Part shown: positions 16,319 through 25,546 of the stretch, piece by piece
How positions within the stretch are numbered: the first letter of the stretch is position 1
Layout of the letters: each line of letters opens with the position of its first letter
Source of the DNA: a bacterium
GTDB taxonomy: Bacteria; Vulcanimicrobiota; Vulcanimicrobiia; Vulcanimicrobiales; Vulcanimicrobiaceae
NCBI GenBank assembly: GCA_021790935.1
Contig: JAJYFL010000014.1
Span: 1 to 61,667 of the forward strand
Direction of reading: 5' to 3'
Length of the DNA stretch: 61,667 bases
The notes under the pieces: model-generated
The model's database searches: none
What the model saw: only the letters and a program-made list of their open reading frames with translations
What the model was told of the DNA's origin: nothing
Made by a program: the position numbers and the translations under genes

Positions 16319-16728
16319 GTATGTTCACCAAGATCGGCTCTTTCTTTTCGTTAGGCGATGACGAGGAACCGTATGAAGACGAGGCGTCCTCGAGGCGCAC
16401 CGTCGTCCCCCTCTCGGGCGCGGCCCGGCGCACCGGGACCGAGGTAAGCGTCTACGCACCGCGCAGCTTCGGCGACGTCACCGAGATCGCCGATGCGCTC
16501 CGAGCCCGGCAAGTGGTGATCGTGAACCTTCAAAACGCCGACCGCTCGCTGCTCCAGCGCGTCGTAGATTTTACGTCGGGCGTCGCCTATACCATCGACG
16601 GCAAGATCCAGAAACTCGCAGAGGCGATCTACCTGGTCGTTCCGGCGGGGGTCGTCGTCAACGCGCAAGGGCTGCGCGATTCGATGTCCTCGGACGGTAC
16701 GCTTGACTTCATGTCGAACAGAGGATGA
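16315..16728 (+). CDS. sepF: Cell division protein SepF
   Basis: A 137-residue SepF. An amphipathic N-terminus (MSMFTKIGSFFSLG) for membrane binding is followed by an acidic linker and the SepF core: VYAPRSFGDVTEIADALRA, VVIVNLQNADRSLLQRVVDF and SGVAYTIDGKIQKLAEAIYL. SepF tethers FtsZ to the membrane and arranges septal filaments in Gram-positive bacteria and cyanobacteria. It overlaps yggS and divIVA by 4 bp each, so the three are one transcript. Confidence 0.95.
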   Translation: MSMFTKIGSFFSLGDDEEPYEDEASSRRTVVPLSGAARRTGTEVSVYAPRSFGDVTEIADALRARQVVIVNLQNADRSLLQRVVDFTSGVAYTIDGKIQKLAEAIYLVVPAGVVVNAQGLRDSMSSDGTLDFMSNRG

Positions 16729-17279
16729 GCATGCAGAAGATTACGCCGGTCGACATCCAGCATAAGACGTTCAAGAAGGCGCTTCAGGGATACGATCGCA
16801 TCGAGGTCGATCAATTCCTCGACGATCTTATCGAAACGCTCGAAGACGACGCGCAGCGCCAAGCCGCGCTCGAGGCCGAGATCGCGGATCTGAAAGAACG
16901 CATCAGTCATTTCAAAGCGATGGAAGAGTCTCTGCACAACACGCTCGTCCTGGCGCAGCGCACGGCCGACGAGGTCAAGGCATCGGCGCACAAAGAAGCC
17001 GATCTCATCAAGGAGCGCGCGCGCCTGGCCGCCGAGCGCGACATCGCGCAGTTTAACGAAGCGACCGCCGAAGCTCGCCGCGATCATCAGCGCGCGGCCG
17101 AGGCGATGGAGAAGGCCAAGAGCGAACTGCGCAGCCTGCTGACGACGCATTTGGCGCTGCTCGAACGCACCGAACCGGTCTCTGCGCCGTCGCCGGCGCC
17201 GGCGCTCGCGCAGAGTGCCGACGAAGCCGCGGCGCCCGTCGAGGAGCCCCGGCAGCCCGAGCGCATCACCGTATATTAG
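16725..17279 (+). CDS. divIVA: DivIVA-domain protein
   Basis: A 184-residue coiled-coil protein. The N-terminal DivIVA signature is ITPVDIQHKTFKKALQGYD followed by RIEVDQFLDDL, then a long coiled coil (residues 35-140) and a Pro/Ala/Glu-rich tail. DivIVA marks curved membranes at poles and septa and recruits division or growth proteins. It overlaps sepF by 4 bp and is followed 2 bp later by leuB. Confidence 0.94.
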   Translation: MSMQKITPVDIQHKTFKKALQGYDRIEVDQFLDDLIETLEDDAQRQAALEAEIADLKERISHFKAMEESLHNTLVLAQRTADEVKASAHKEADLIKERARLAAERDIAQFNEATAEARRDHQRAAEAMEKAKSELRSLLTTHLALLERTEPVSAPSPAPALAQSADEAAAPVEEPRQPERITVY

Positions 17280-17281
17280 GC

Positions 17282-18346
17282 GTGCCACCAACGATAGCCG
17301 TACTGCCCGGCGACGGAATCGGGCCCGAGGTCACGCGCGCCGCGGTGCGCGTCTTGCGCGCCGTGCGGCCGGATCTCGACTGCGTCGAGACGCGGGTCGG
17401 TGCGGCGGCGCTGCGCGCCGGGGAGCCGGCGCTGCCCGACGCCGCGCGCGCGTTGTGCGATCGCAGCGACGCGGTCCTCTTCGGTTCGGTGGGGCTGCCG
17501 GAGTACGAAGCGAAACCGATGGCGGAACGTCCCGAATACGCGCTCTTCCTGCTGCGTCGCGACTACGAGTTATACGCGAACGTCAGGCCGGTGCGCGTCT
17601 TTGCGGGGCTCGAGAGCGCCTCGAGCCTTTTGCCGGAGCTCGTGCGCGGCTTGGATCTGGTCGTGATCCGCGAGTTGACCGGCGGCATCTATTACGGCCG
17701 CCCCAAGGAGCAGCGTACGGGTCCCGATGGCGTGGAAGAGGCGGTCGATACGATGTTCTACCGCGCGCCGGAGATCGAGCGCATCGCCCGCGTCGCCTTC
17801 GAACTCGCGCGCAAGCGCCGCAAGCACGTCACGTCGGTGGACAAGCAGAATATTCTCGAGACCTCGCGCTTGTGGCGCCGCGTCGTCGAGCGCGTCGCGC
17901 TCGAGTACCCCGGCGTCACCCTCGCACACATGCTGGTCGACAACGCGGCGATGCAGCTCGTGCGCCGCCCGCGCGATTTCGACGTGATCCTCACCGAGAA
18001 CATGTTCGGCGACATCCTCTCCGACGAAGCCGCGATCCTCACCGGTTCGGTCGGGAACCTGCCGAGCGCGAGCCTCGGAACGCGCGCGCATTTTGGGCTC
18101 TACGAACCGATCGGCGGTACCGCACCGGATATCGCGGGCAAGGGCATTGCGAATCCAACCGCCGCGATACTCTCGGCCGCGATGCTGCTGCGCCACAGTC
18201 TCGACGACGATGCGAACGCATCGCGCATCGAGGCGGCGGTCGAGCGGGTGTTCGCGAGTGGTGCGCGCACGGCAGAACTCGCGCGCGGCGGCGAGCCGGC
18301 CTTAGATACGCTCGCGTTCTTGCAACGCGTTCTCGCCCAGCTGTGA
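17282..18346 (+). CDS. leuB: 3-isopropylmalate dehydrogenase
   Basis: A 354-residue NAD-dependent decarboxylating dehydrogenase acting in leucine biosynthesis. Motifs: IAVLPGDGIGPEVTRAAVRV, VLFGSVGLPEYE, the active-site stretch VVIRELTGGIYYGRPKEQ, VDKQNILETSRLWR with the catalytic Lys, and ENMFGDILSDEAAILTGSVG with the metal-binding aspartates. The family's C-terminal GTAPDIAGKGIANPTA is also seen. The start is GTG, 2 bp after divIVA, so it may be read through from the division operon. No other leu genes are in the window. Confidence 0.95.
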   Translation: MPPTIAVLPGDGIGPEVTRAAVRVLRAVRPDLDCVETRVGAAALRAGEPALPDAARALCDRSDAVLFGSVGLPEYEAKPMAERPEYALFLLRRDYELYANVRPVRVFAGLESASSLLPELVRGLDLVVIRELTGGIYYGRPKEQRTGPDGVEEAVDTMFYRAPEIERIARVAFELARKRRKHVTSVDKQNILETSRLWRRVVERVALEYPGVTLAHMLVDNAAMQLVRRPRDFDVILTENMFGDILSDEAAILTGSVGNLPSASLGTRAHFGLYEPIGGTAPDIAGKGIANPTAAILSAAMLLRHSLDDDANASRIEAAVERVFASGARTAELARGGEPALDTLAFLQRVLAQL

Positions 18347-18365
18347 GCGGGCGCGCTGCGGCGCG

Positions 18366-18737
18366 CTATACCTTCGTTTTTTCGGAGTAGACGGTCTTGC
18401 CGTAGTAGTCGCGCAAGCGTACGTAGAGCGTGGCGTGCCGGTGCGGGTGCGCCGCGCTCCACGCTTCGCGCCACAGCTGCAGCGCTTTGGCCTGCATGGT
18501 GTTTTCGCTGTCGACGTCCATCGAGTCCAGCCCGTTGATGTCGACGAAGACCGAGAGCAGCGTCCCCTTCGCATCGACGCCCATCACGACGCCTTTGTAT
18601 TCGCTCTTCAGCCGTGCGACGTGTTGCAGTTCGCGGGCCCGCGCGATCGCCGCCGGTGACGGCGGGCGGTTCGGCGCGCATCCGGAGGCCAGCAGGAGCG
18701 CCGCGCAGAGCATCGTCGCGAACCGTACGCTCGTCAT
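18366..18737 (-). CDS. Small lipoprotein of unknown function
   Basis: A 123-residue protein with a lipoprotein signal: hydrophobic ATMLCAALLLASGC, lipobox LASGC, then a Pro-rich stretch. The mature part (SEYKGVVMGVDAKGTLLSVF onward) has a predicted mixed alpha/beta character and ends YVRLRDYYGKTVYSEKTKV. I do not recognise the family. It converges with leuB and diverges from the flagellar gene at 18782. Confidence 0.65.
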   Translation of the reverse strand: MTSVRFATMLCAALLLASGCAPNRPPSPAAIARARELQHVARLKSEYKGVVMGVDAKGTLLSVFVDINGLDSMDVDSENTMQAKALQLWREAWSAAHPHRHATLYVRLRDYYGKTVYSEKTKV

Positions 18738-18781
18738 AACCCGGTCACGATTCGGTCACGAACCACGCGTATCATGCGCCC

Positions 18782-19300
18782 ATGGATGGAATCGGATGGG
18801 CCGCCTCGGCGATGGCGGCCGCGCGCAGGCGCCTGGAGATCGCGACCCAGAACCTCGCCAATAGTTCGAGCGACGGCTTTCGCCGGGCCGACGCGCACGG
18901 GTTCTTGACGGCTGCGGGCGTCCGGGTCGAGACCGTCACGGACGAGCGCCAAGGAGCGCTTCGCCGCACGGGGCGCAGCGACGACCGGGCGATCGTCGGG
19001 CCGGGCTACTTCGTCGTGCGCGACGCGCGCGGGAGCCTCGCGCATACGCGCGCCGGCGCCTTCGTTCGCGGCCGCGACGGCCTCTACTACGACGATGCCG
19101 GGCGGCGGCTGATCGGTACGCATCTGGCTGCCGGCTCGAGCGTTCGTCGCGGTTTCCTCGAGAGCTCGAACGTCAACTCGATCGGCGAGATGATCGACGT
19201 GCTTGCAGCGCAGCGGTCGTTCGAGACCGCGCAGCAGACCATCTCCGCCATCGATCGCACGCGGCAGAAAGCCGACAACGACGTCCCGCGCCTGAAGTAA
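18782..19300 (+). CDS. Short flagellar rod/hook-basal-body protein (FlgF/FlgG family)
   Basis: A 172-residue protein with both ends of the flagellar rod family: N-terminal SAMAAARRRLEIATQNLANS (the LDxxxNNLANxxT-like helix) and C-terminal GFLESSNVNSIGEMIDVLAA followed by QRSFETAQQTISAIDR. The middle is much shorter than in FlgG (about 260 residues), nearer FlgC in length. It is probably a rod component of the flagellar basal body. A TATCAT box 6 nt before the ATG, preceded by two CGGTCACGA repeats, makes up its promoter region. Confidence 0.8.
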   Translation: MDGIGWAASAMAAARRRLEIATQNLANSSSDGFRRADAHGFLTAAGVRVETVTDERQGALRRTGRSDDRAIVGPGYFVVRDARGSLAHTRAGAFVRGRDGLYYDDAGRRLIGTHLAAGSSVRRGFLESSNVNSIGEMIDVLAAQRSFETAQQTISAIDRTRQKADNDVPRLK

Positions 19301-19333
19301 GGCGCTCTTCCCACACGGGAGACGAGGAGCCCC

Positions 19334-20062
19334 ATGAATCGTGCCTTGTACGCCGCCGCCAGCGGCATGGCCGCGCAGCAGTTGAACCTGGAGATCATCG
19401 CCGACAATCTCGCGAACGCCGACGTCGCGGGTTTCAAAGGTGCGACCGCGTCGTTCACCGATCTCGCGGCGCCCGGAACCGTGGGCCTCGGCACGACCGT
19501 GCTTGGAACGCATCCGGTCTTCGTGCAGGGGAAGCTCGTGAAGAGCGGCGGCCCTTTCGATCTGGCGATCGACGGGCCGGGCTTCTTCGCGGTTGCCGAC
19601 GCGCGCGGCCGGCGCGCCTTCACGCGCGACGGAGAGTTTTCGCGCGCGCCCGACGGGACGCTGCGGAACGCGCAAGGCTGGCGGCTGGCGGGCGTGCGCG
19701 TTCCCGCCGACGCGCTCTCGGCCGCCGTGGCGGAGAACGGCGCCGTGACGGCCGCTACGCCGCACGGAACGCGGCGATGCGGCCGCATCGAGATCGCCGA
19801 GTTTGCCTCACCCGAACGGCTCGACTCGATCGGCGGCACGCTCTTCATGCAGACGCACGATTCGGGGCGGGCGCGCATGGTCGCACCCGGCAGGCGCCAC
19901 GGCCCGCGCGTGGCCTTCGGCATGCTCGAGCGCTCCAACGTCTCGATCGTCGAAGCGATGATGGAGATTCTGGCGGCGCAGCGCGCCTACGAGGCTAACG
20001 CCAAGGGCGTGCAGGCGGCCGACGAGATGCTGCGCATTGCGGATAACCTCAGCCGTGGATAG
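19334..20062 (+). CDS. flgG: Flagellar distal rod protein FlgG
   Basis: A 242-residue rod protein. N-terminal LYAAASGMAAQQLNLEIIAD, then NLANADVAGFKGA is the classical flg_bb_rod motif; GPFDLAIDGPGFFAVADARG and AFTRDGEFSRAPDGTL mark the central domain; the C-terminus GMLERSNVSIVEAMMEILAA, QRAYEANAKGVQAADEML is typical of FlgG. A GGAGACGAGGAG ribosome site precedes the ATG. It is placed between a shorter rod paralogue and a FlgJ-like ORF. Confidence 0.92.
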   Translation: MNRALYAAASGMAAQQLNLEIIADNLANADVAGFKGATASFTDLAAPGTVGLGTTVLGTHPVFVQGKLVKSGGPFDLAIDGPGFFAVADARGRRAFTRDGEFSRAPDGTLRNAQGWRLAGVRVPADALSAAVAENGAVTAATPHGTRRCGRIEIAEFASPERLDSIGGTLFMQTHDSGRARMVAPGRRHGPRVAFGMLERSNVSIVEAMMEILAAQRAYEANAKGVQAADEMLRIADNLSRG

Positions 20063-20252
20063 CGGCGCGGCTCGCCTGATCGGCGCGCGCTTCGAGGCCT
20101 TGCTCCTCGAGCGCGCGCTCTCACCGATGAAGGGATCGTTCGGTGGATTCGGATCGATCGCCGTCGGCGCGCTCGCCGAGTCGATTGCGCAGCGCGACCG
20201 CGGCGGCTTCGGCTCGCAGCTCGCCGCGCTGCTGGAGCGCCGCCATGGCTGA
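20055..20252 (+). CDS. FlgJ N-terminal-like rod-assembly mini protein
   Basis: A 65-residue protein read from GTG 20055 (TTG 20037 is an alternative), overlapping the flgG end. It resembles the rod-binding N-terminal domain of FlgJ: ARFEALLLERAL, then FGSIAVGALAESIAQRDRGG and LAALLER, comparable with FEALFLQQMLK...GLA of FlgJ. No muramidase domain follows. In this context it likely helps rod assembly; the assignment rests on a short match plus context. Its end overlaps the sigma factor start by 8 bp. Confidence 0.6.
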   Translation: MDSGAARLIGARFEALLLERALSPMKGSFGGFGSIAVGALAESIAQRDRGGFGSQLAALLERRHG

Positions 20253-20928
20253 AGCGGGTGCCGATCGCGAAGCCGTCATTCGGGCGCTCTTTCCGCTGGT
20301 GAAGACGATCGCGCGGCGCGTGCAGCGCATGGTTCCGGTCGGCGAGATCGACGATCTCATCGGCGACGGCTGCATTGGTTTGATCCGCGCCGTCGACTCG
20401 TTCGACCCGCAGCGCGGTCCGACGCTCGAGCAGTACGCGGCGCGCGTCGCCGCCGGTGCGATGCTCAACGGCCTGCGGCGCCTCGACCCCGTCTCCGAAC
20501 GCGTCCGCCGCGAAGTGCGCGAAGCCGAGCGCGAGCGCTACGAACTCGCCACGCAGCGCGGCGAGATGCCGACCCTGCGCGAACTCGAGCAACGCCGCCC
20601 GGCGCTTCACCGCGCGTCCGTGCATGCCTATCGCTACACGCCGCTCTCGCTCGACGGACCGCTCCCGTCGGGGGAGCATATGGACGGCGATTGGAGCGCA
20701 GATCCCGCAGCCGTCGCGATCGCGAACGCGCGCCGCGGCGAGGTCCGCAAGGCGCTCGCGCGCCTGCCTGCGCGGCAGCGCACCGTCCTCGCGCTGCATT
20801 ACTTCGGAGAGCTCTCGCTGCACCAGATCGGCGAACGGCTCGCGATATCCCCGCAGCGGACCTCGCAGCTGCACCTGGCTGCGCTTCGCAATCTGCGGAA
20901 GGGCTTCGATGTTTCGGCCGCGGGTTGA
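20245..20928 (+). CDS. fliA: Sigma-28 (FliA/WhiG-type) RNA polymerase sigma factor
   Basis: A 227-residue group 3 sigma factor. Region 2 reads LFPLVKTIARRVQRMVPVGE, then IDDLIGDGCIGLIRAVDSFD, RGPTLEQYAARVAAGAMLNG and LRRLDPVSERVRREVRE (the FliA LRxxDWVPR-like segment is altered). Region 4 is VRKALARLPARQRTVLALHY followed by the HTH LSLHQIGERLAISPQRTSQL. It should direct flagellar or motility genes. The ATG at 20245 lies inside the end of the FlgJ-like ORF. Confidence 0.88.
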   Translation: MAEAGADREAVIRALFPLVKTIARRVQRMVPVGEIDDLIGDGCIGLIRAVDSFDPQRGPTLEQYAARVAAGAMLNGLRRLDPVSERVRREVREAERERYELATQRGEMPTLRELEQRRPALHRASVHAYRYTPLSLDGPLPSGEHMDGDWSADPAAVAIANARRGEVRKALARLPARQRTVLALHYFGELSLHQIGERLAISPQRTSQLHLAALRNLRKGFDVSAAG

Positions 20929-21208
20929 ATCGGAGCGCGGCCGCGCTCTCGTCGCGCCGGTCTTCCAAACGCCCGCGCTCTACCCGGTGCTGCCCGAAGA
21001 CGAGCTCGAGACGCCGCCGCTGCCGCAGGATCATCCGCCGTGGGTGAAAGATGCCGCCGCCGTCTCGAAGCGCGCGCGCCGGCTGATCGCGAGCCTAAAG
21101 CCGGTAGTCGTGCGCGTCCTCAATTTTTGGGACCATCACGTGCGTTCCATCGTCGTGCGCGGGCGGACCGTGAGCGTCGACGCCGCCGGAAGCTACCGCA
21201 TCGACTGA
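20909..21208 (+). CDS. Hypothetical protein following the sigma factor
   Basis: A 99-residue protein whose ATG lies 20 bp inside the end of the sigma gene. It is Pro- and Arg-rich at first (TPALYPVLPEDELETPPLPQ) and then has a basic amphipathic helix (AAAVSKRARRLIASLKPVVV) and a short beta-like end. No family recognised. The translational overlap suggests it belongs to the flagellar operon; an anti-sigma role would be speculation. Confidence 0.5.
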   Translation: MFRPRVESERGRALVAPVFQTPALYPVLPEDELETPPLPQDHPPWVKDAAAVSKRARRLIASLKPVVVRVLNFWDHHVRSIVVRGRTVSVDAAGSYRID

Positions 21209-21221
21209 AAATGCGCTATTT

Positions 21222-22004
21222 TCACCTCAGGACGGCGTCGATGATATCGGCCACCCGCGCGGATGCCGCCCTCGCTACCGCCGTGACCTCCGCATGCGTG
21301 GTATCCAAAGCGCCGGCGCTGTTGGTGATTAAACTCAAGCCGAGCACCTCCATCCCGTGCGCGCGCGCTAAGATCGTCTCGAGCACCGTCGACATGCCGA
21401 CGGCATCGGCACCGATCGTTCGCAGGAAGCGCGATTCCGCAGGCGTTTCATACGTGGGGCCGAGGAGACCGGCATAGACGCCTTCGCGAAGTTGCGCGGC
21501 GCCGGAAGCCTTCGCGATCTCGCGCAGGCGCGGTGCGTAGGCGTTCGTCATATCGACGAACGGGTTTTCGAGGCCGCTCCCGAGCAGCGGATTGCTTCCC
21601 GTCAGATTGATGTGGTCGGAGATCAGCATCAGGTCTCCCGGCCGGTACGAAGGGTCGAGCGCTCCTGCGGCGTTGGTGACGACGAGCAGTTTCGCGCCCG
21701 CCTCCGCCGCGAGCGCCACGCTGTAGGTGACGTCTTGCGCCCCGAACCCTTGGTAGAGGTGGACGCGCCCCGCAAAGACGAGCGCGCGCTTGCCGCGCCA
21801 CGTTCCGACGAGCGCCTCGCCGGCATGCCCCGCGAGCGGCGCGACCGGCATCCCGAGTTCCGCGTAGGGCAGCCGCGTGAAGCGCGCCTTCTGCGAGACG
21901 GCGTCGGAGAGCCCGCTCCCGAGCACGATCGCCACCTCCACCGAACCGCCGCTCTCCGCGACGATTCGCTCCGCACCCGCCGCCAATCGATCCGGCATCA
22001 CCAA
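21222..22004 (-). CDS. punA: Purine nucleoside phosphorylase (trimeric type)
   Basis: A 260-residue PNP that splits purine nucleosides with phosphate. Family segments: VAIVLGSGLSDAVSQ (phosphate loop), GRVHLYQGFGAQDVTYSVAL, VVTNAAGALDPSYRPGDLML, ISDHINLTGSNPL, YAGLLGPTYETPAE (the Glu that binds base) and VGMSTVLETILARAHGMEVL. LITNSAGALD has the position where Asn selects purine. The GGAGG site sits 6 nt before the start. It lies 40 bp after gpmI and ends convergently with the flagellar cluster. Confidence 0.94.
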   Translation of the reverse strand: MVMPDRLAAGAERIVAESGGSVEVAIVLGSGLSDAVSQKARFTRLPYAELGMPVAPLAGHAGEALVGTWRGKRALVFAGRVHLYQGFGAQDVTYSVALAAEAGAKLLVVTNAAGALDPSYRPGDLMLISDHINLTGSNPLLGSGLENPFVDMTNAYAPRLREIAKASGAAQLREGVYAGLLGPTYETPAESRFLRTIGADAVGMSTVLETILARAHGMEVLGLSLITNSAGALDTTHAEVTAVARAASARVADIIDAVLR

Positions 22005-22044
22005 CTCCTCCGCGCCCGTTGTGTTACGTCCCGTCCCACCGTTG

Positions 22045-23601
22045 TCATCCTGGCAACAACGCGGCGTGGAAGAGGTTTCGGCCGGTCATCTGGGCGGGGA
22101 TGGGCAGGCCTGCCAGCGTGAGGAGCGTGGGGGCGACGTCGCCCAGGCGGCCGCCGGGCGTGAACTCGCCGGCGATGCCGTGCGCGATCAATACGAACGG
22201 AACGGGGTTGGTCGTGTGCGCGGTGAGCGGGTTGCCGTCCTTGTCGATCTTCTGCTCCGCGTTGCCGTGATCGGCCGTGAGCGCAAGCAGCCCGCCCGCC
22301 TGCAGCACCGCGCCGGCGAGCCGGTGCAGGCATTGGTCGAGCACCTCCAGCGCCTCGATCGTCGGCTCCCATCTGCCGGTATGCCCGATCATGTCGGCGT
22401 TGGCGTAGTTCATGATGATGACGTCGTGCCTGCCGGCCGCAATCGTCTCGAGCGCGTAGTCGGTGATCTCTCGCGCGCGCATCGCGGGAGCGAGATCGTA
22501 CGTCGCGACGCTCCGGTCCGACGCGATCAGATGGCGGTCTTCGCCCGCGAACACCTCTTCGCGTCCGCCGTTGAAGAAGTAGGTGACGTGCGCGTACTTC
22601 TCGGTCTCCGCCAAACGCAGCTGCCGCAGCCCCTCGCGCGCGATCGCGTCGCCGAACGTATCGAACTGCGGGCGCGGCCCGAAGAGCACCGGGTTCGGGA
22701 ACGTCTCTTCGTAGCGCGTCATCGTCGCAAACAAGAAATCGCGATAGCGATGGACGGGAAACGGCACCGAGGCGGCCCCTTGCGCGCCCTCCGGGGTGAA
22801 GGCGAGCGTCAGCTGCCGCGCGCGGTCGGGGCGAAAGTTGAAGAAGATGCAGGCGTCGCCGTCGCGTACCGGCTGCGGAACGCCGACGATCGTCGGCCGC
22901 ACGAATTCGTCGTCCTCGCCGCGCGCGTAACCTTGGCGCAGGGCGCCGAGCGCATCCGCCGCGGTAAACTCGGCGCGCCCGTCGGCGATCGCGTCGTATG
23001 CTCTCTGCGTGCGCTCCCATCTGCCGTCGCGGTCCATCGCGTAGTAGCGCCCGATCACCGTCTTGATCGCGCCGGTTCGCCCGATGCGCTCGAGCCTCTC
23101 CTCGACTATGCCGAGATAGGCGGCGGCCGATCGCGGCGGCGTATCGCGCCCGTCGAGAAACGCGTGAATCGCAAGCGGTGCACCGGCCGCGTGCGCGCTG
23201 TCGATGAGGGCGAGCAGGTGCACGAGCGAGCTGTGGACTTGGCCGTCGGAGAGCAGCCCCATCAGGTGCAGCGTGCCGCCGTGCGCCTTCACGTGCTCTA
23301 GGCAGCGCTGCAGCGTTTCATTCTTAACGAAGTCGCCCGCTGCGATATCGGCATCGATGATCGTTACGCCCTGCGGTACCACGCGCCCGCTCCCGAGATT
23401 CATGTGGCCGACTTCGCTGTTGCCCATGATGCCTTTGGGTAGGCCGACGTCCTCGCCGCTGGCCTGCAGCGTCGTCCAAGGGTAGCGTGCGAGCAGCTCG
23501 TGCCAATTCGGCAGGTGCGCGGCTGCGATCGCGTTTCCGTACGCATCGCTGCTGCAGCCCCAGCCATCGAGCACGGCGAGCACCATCGGGCGATAGTTCA
23601 T
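22045..23601 (-). CDS. gpmI: 2,3-bisphosphoglycerate-independent phosphoglycerate mutase
   Basis: A 518-residue iPGM of the alkaline phosphatase superfamily, converting 3- to 2-phosphoglycerate. Motifs: VLAVLDGWG (metal Asp), [14 protein letters not shown] with the catalytic Ser, [51 protein letters not shown], and the second metal site TADHGNAE. The ATG at 23601 overlaps the tpiA stop by 4 bp, placing it in the gap-pgk-tpi operon. Confidence 0.96.
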   Translation of the reverse strand: MNYRPMVLAVLDGWGCSSDAYGNAIAAAHLPNWHELLARYPWTTLQASGEDVGLPKGIMGNSEVGHMNLGSGRVVPQGVTIIDADIAAGDFVKNETLQRCLEHVKAHGGTLHLMGLLSDGQVHSSLVHLLALIDSAHAAGAPLAIHAFLDGRDTPPRSAAAYLGIVEERLERIGRTGAIKTVIGRYYAMDRDGRWERTQRAYDAIADGRAEFTAADALGALRQGYARGEDDEFVRPTIVGVPQPVRDGDACIFFNFRPDRARQLTLAFTPEGAQGAASVPFPVHRYRDFLFATMTRYEETFPNPVLFGPRPQFDTFGDAIAREGLRQLRLAETEKYAHVTYFFNGGREEVFAGEDRHLIASDRSVATYDLAPAMRAREITDYALETIAAGRHDVIIMNYANADMIGHTGRWEPTIEALEVLDQCLHRLAGAVLQAGGLLALTADHGNAEQKIDKDGNPLTAHTTNPVPFVLIAHGIAGEFTPGGRLGDVAPTLLTLAGLPIPAQMTGRNLFHAALLPG

Positions 23602-24347
23602 CTTGGAACGTACGCGCTCGCGATGAGTGCGGCAAAGGCATTCGGGTCGAGCGAGGCTCCGCCGACGAGCGCGCCGTCGATCTCGCCGCAGGCCGCGTAC
23701 GCTGCGACATTTTCGGGCTTGACGCTGCCGCCGTAGAGGATCGGCGCCTCCGCGAGCCCCTCGACCGCGCCGCGGATCGCGCGCATCACCTCGTTGGCCG
23801 CCTCCGGATCGCAGTTGCGCCCGGTGCCGATCGCCCAGATCGGTTCGTAGGCCATTACGATCTTGGCGACGGCGCCGGCGGGCAACCCTTCGAGCGCCGC
23901 TTGCGTCTGCGCGACCACCCGCGCCGTCGTCAGCCCGGCATCGCGTTCGGCCGCCGTCTCGCCGACCGCGACGATCGGCGTCAAGCCGTGCGCCAGCGCC
24001 GCGGCCGTCTTCCGGCGGACGCCGTCGTCGGTCTCGCCGAAGAGCGTGCGCCGTTCGGAGTGGCCCAGAATCACGTAGGCAACGCCGAGGTCTACGAGCA
24101 TCGGCGGGGAGATCTCTCCGGTGTAGGCGCCGCAATCTTCCCAGTGCATGTTCTGCGCGCCGAGCCGCACTCGCGTGCGGCGCACGCGTTGACCCACCGC
24201 GAAGAGCGCGCTGAACGGCGGGCACAAGACGATCTCCACGCCGGCGGGCAGCGCGCCCAGCCTATCGAGGAATGCGTCGACGAAGAGCGCCGCCTCGTGC
24301 GTGTCCTTGTACATCTTCCAGTTGCCGGCTACGATCGTGCGTCTCAT
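23598..24347 (-). CDS. tpiA: Triosephosphate isomerase
   Basis: A 249-residue TIM barrel. Catalytic residues are in place: Lys in [10 protein letters not shown], His in VILGHSERR, and Glu in [13 protein letters not shown], with loop 6 and the phosphate site [11 protein letters not shown] and [11 protein letters not shown]. It interconverts DHAP and glyceraldehyde 3-phosphate. It overlaps pgk and gpmI by 4 bp on each side. Confidence 0.97.
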   Translation of the reverse strand: MRRTIVAGNWKMYKDTHEAALFVDAFLDRLGALPAGVEIVLCPPFSALFAVGQRVRRTRVRLGAQNMHWEDCGAYTGEISPPMLVDLGVAYVILGHSERRTLFGETDDGVRRKTAAALAHGLTPIVAVGETAAERDAGLTTARVVAQTQAALEGLPAGAVAKIVMAYEPIWAIGTGRNCDPEAANEVMRAIRGAVEGLAEAPILYGGSVKPENVAAYAACGEIDGALVGGASLDPNAFAALIASAYVPR

Positions 24348-25546
24348 GCCATCAGCGCCGCGACGCCGGGCAGCGTCTTGCCTTCCAAAAACTCGAGCGT
24401 CGCGCCGCCGCCCGTGCTCACGTGCGTCATCTTCGATGCGAAGCCCAGCTCGTGCGCCGCGGCGGCCGCATCTCCGCCGCCGACCACGCTCGTTGCTCCG
24501 CGCGCCGTCGCGCGCGCGATCGCGTCGCCGACCACCTGCGTGCCCTGCCGGTAGGGCGCCTTTTCGTAAACGCCCATCGGTCCGTTGAAGACGATCGTCT
24601 CCGCGCGTTCGATGGCGGCGGCGTACGCACGCGCGGTCTGCGGCCCGATGTCGAGAATCATCGCGTCGCCAACCGAGCCGATCTCGGCAACCCGCGCGCC
24701 CGCGTCGTCGTCGAACGAACTCGAGACGACGGCGTCTACCGGCAGAAGAAGGGCGACGCCGCTGCGCCGCGCCTCTTCAAGGATGCGGCTTGCCGGGCCG
24801 AGATCGTCGTCGCGCAGCGAGCGCCCGACGCCGACGCCTTGCGCGGCCAGAAACGTGTTCGCCATTCCGCCGCCGATGCAGAAGGTCCGCACGCGCCGCA
24901 TCAGATTGGTGAAGACGCCGACCTTGTCTTTGACCTTCGCACCGCCGATGGCGCAGACGAACGGCTGCTTCGGATCGTGCACGAGCGCCGAGAGAGCCGC
25001 GATCTCGGCCTCCATCAAGAGCCCCGCAACGGCGGGCAGGAGGTGCGCGATGCCTTCGGTCGATGCGTGCGCGCGGTGCGCCGTTCCGAACGCGTCGTTC
25101 ACGTAGATCTCGCCGAGTTCGGCGAGGCGCGCGGCGAACGCCGGATCGTTACGCTCCTCCCCGGCGTGAAAGCGCACGTTCTCCAAGAGGAGCACGTCGC
25201 CGTCGCACATCGCGTCGACGGCCTTGCGCGCCGGTTCGCCGACGCAGTCCGCGGCAAACGCAACCGCCGTGCCGAGCCGCGCGGAGAGCGCGCGTGCGAC
25301 CGGCTCTAACGAATAGTTCGGATCGCGCCGGCCCTCCGGGCGCCCGAGATGCGAGAGCACGATCGTCTTCGCGCCGCGCTCGCGCAGGTAGCGCAGCGTC
25401 GGCAGCGCCGCATCGATCCGCGTGTAGTCGGCGATCTCGGGCGGCGCGCTGCGGCTCACCGGCACGTTCAGATCCTCGCGTACCAGCACGCGCCGCCCGC
25501 CAACCCGTGCGTCCTGCAAGCGGGCAAGTTGCATCGATTCGCTCAC
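24344..25546 (-). CDS. pgk: Phosphoglycerate kinase
   Basis: A 400-residue PGK. Typical stretches are [81 protein letters not shown] and the C-terminal nucleotide loop [11 protein letters not shown] followed by [14 protein letters not shown]. It makes ATP from 1,3-bisphosphoglycerate. The GTG at 25546 forms a GTGA overlap with the peptidase stop, supporting this start over ATG 25534. Confidence 0.96.
   Translation of the reverse strand: MSESMQLARLQDARVGGRRVLVREDLNVPVSRSAPPEIADYTRIDAALPTLRYLRERGAKTIVLSHLGRPEGRRDPNYSLEPVARALSARLGTAVAFAADCVGEPARKAVDAMCDGDVLLLENVRFHAGEERNDPAFAARLAELGEIYVNDAFGTAHRAHASTEGIAHLLPAVAGLLMEAEIAALSALVHDPKQPFVCAIGGAKVKDKVGVFTNLMRRVRTFCIGGGMANTFLAAQGVGVGRSLRDDDLGPASRILEEARRSGVALLLPVDAVVSSSFDDDAGARVAEIGSVGDAMILDIGPQTARAYAAAIERAETIVFNGPMGVYEKAPYRQGTQVVGDAIARATARGATSVVGGGDAAAAAHELGFASKMTHVSTGGGATLEFLEGKTLPGVAALMA

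Noticed and set aside
22010-22050. Further REP-like repeat near TTGTCATCCTGGCAACAACG
   Set aside because: Only the core GTCATCCTG matches; the rest differs and the site lies at the end of gpmI, so chance is likely.
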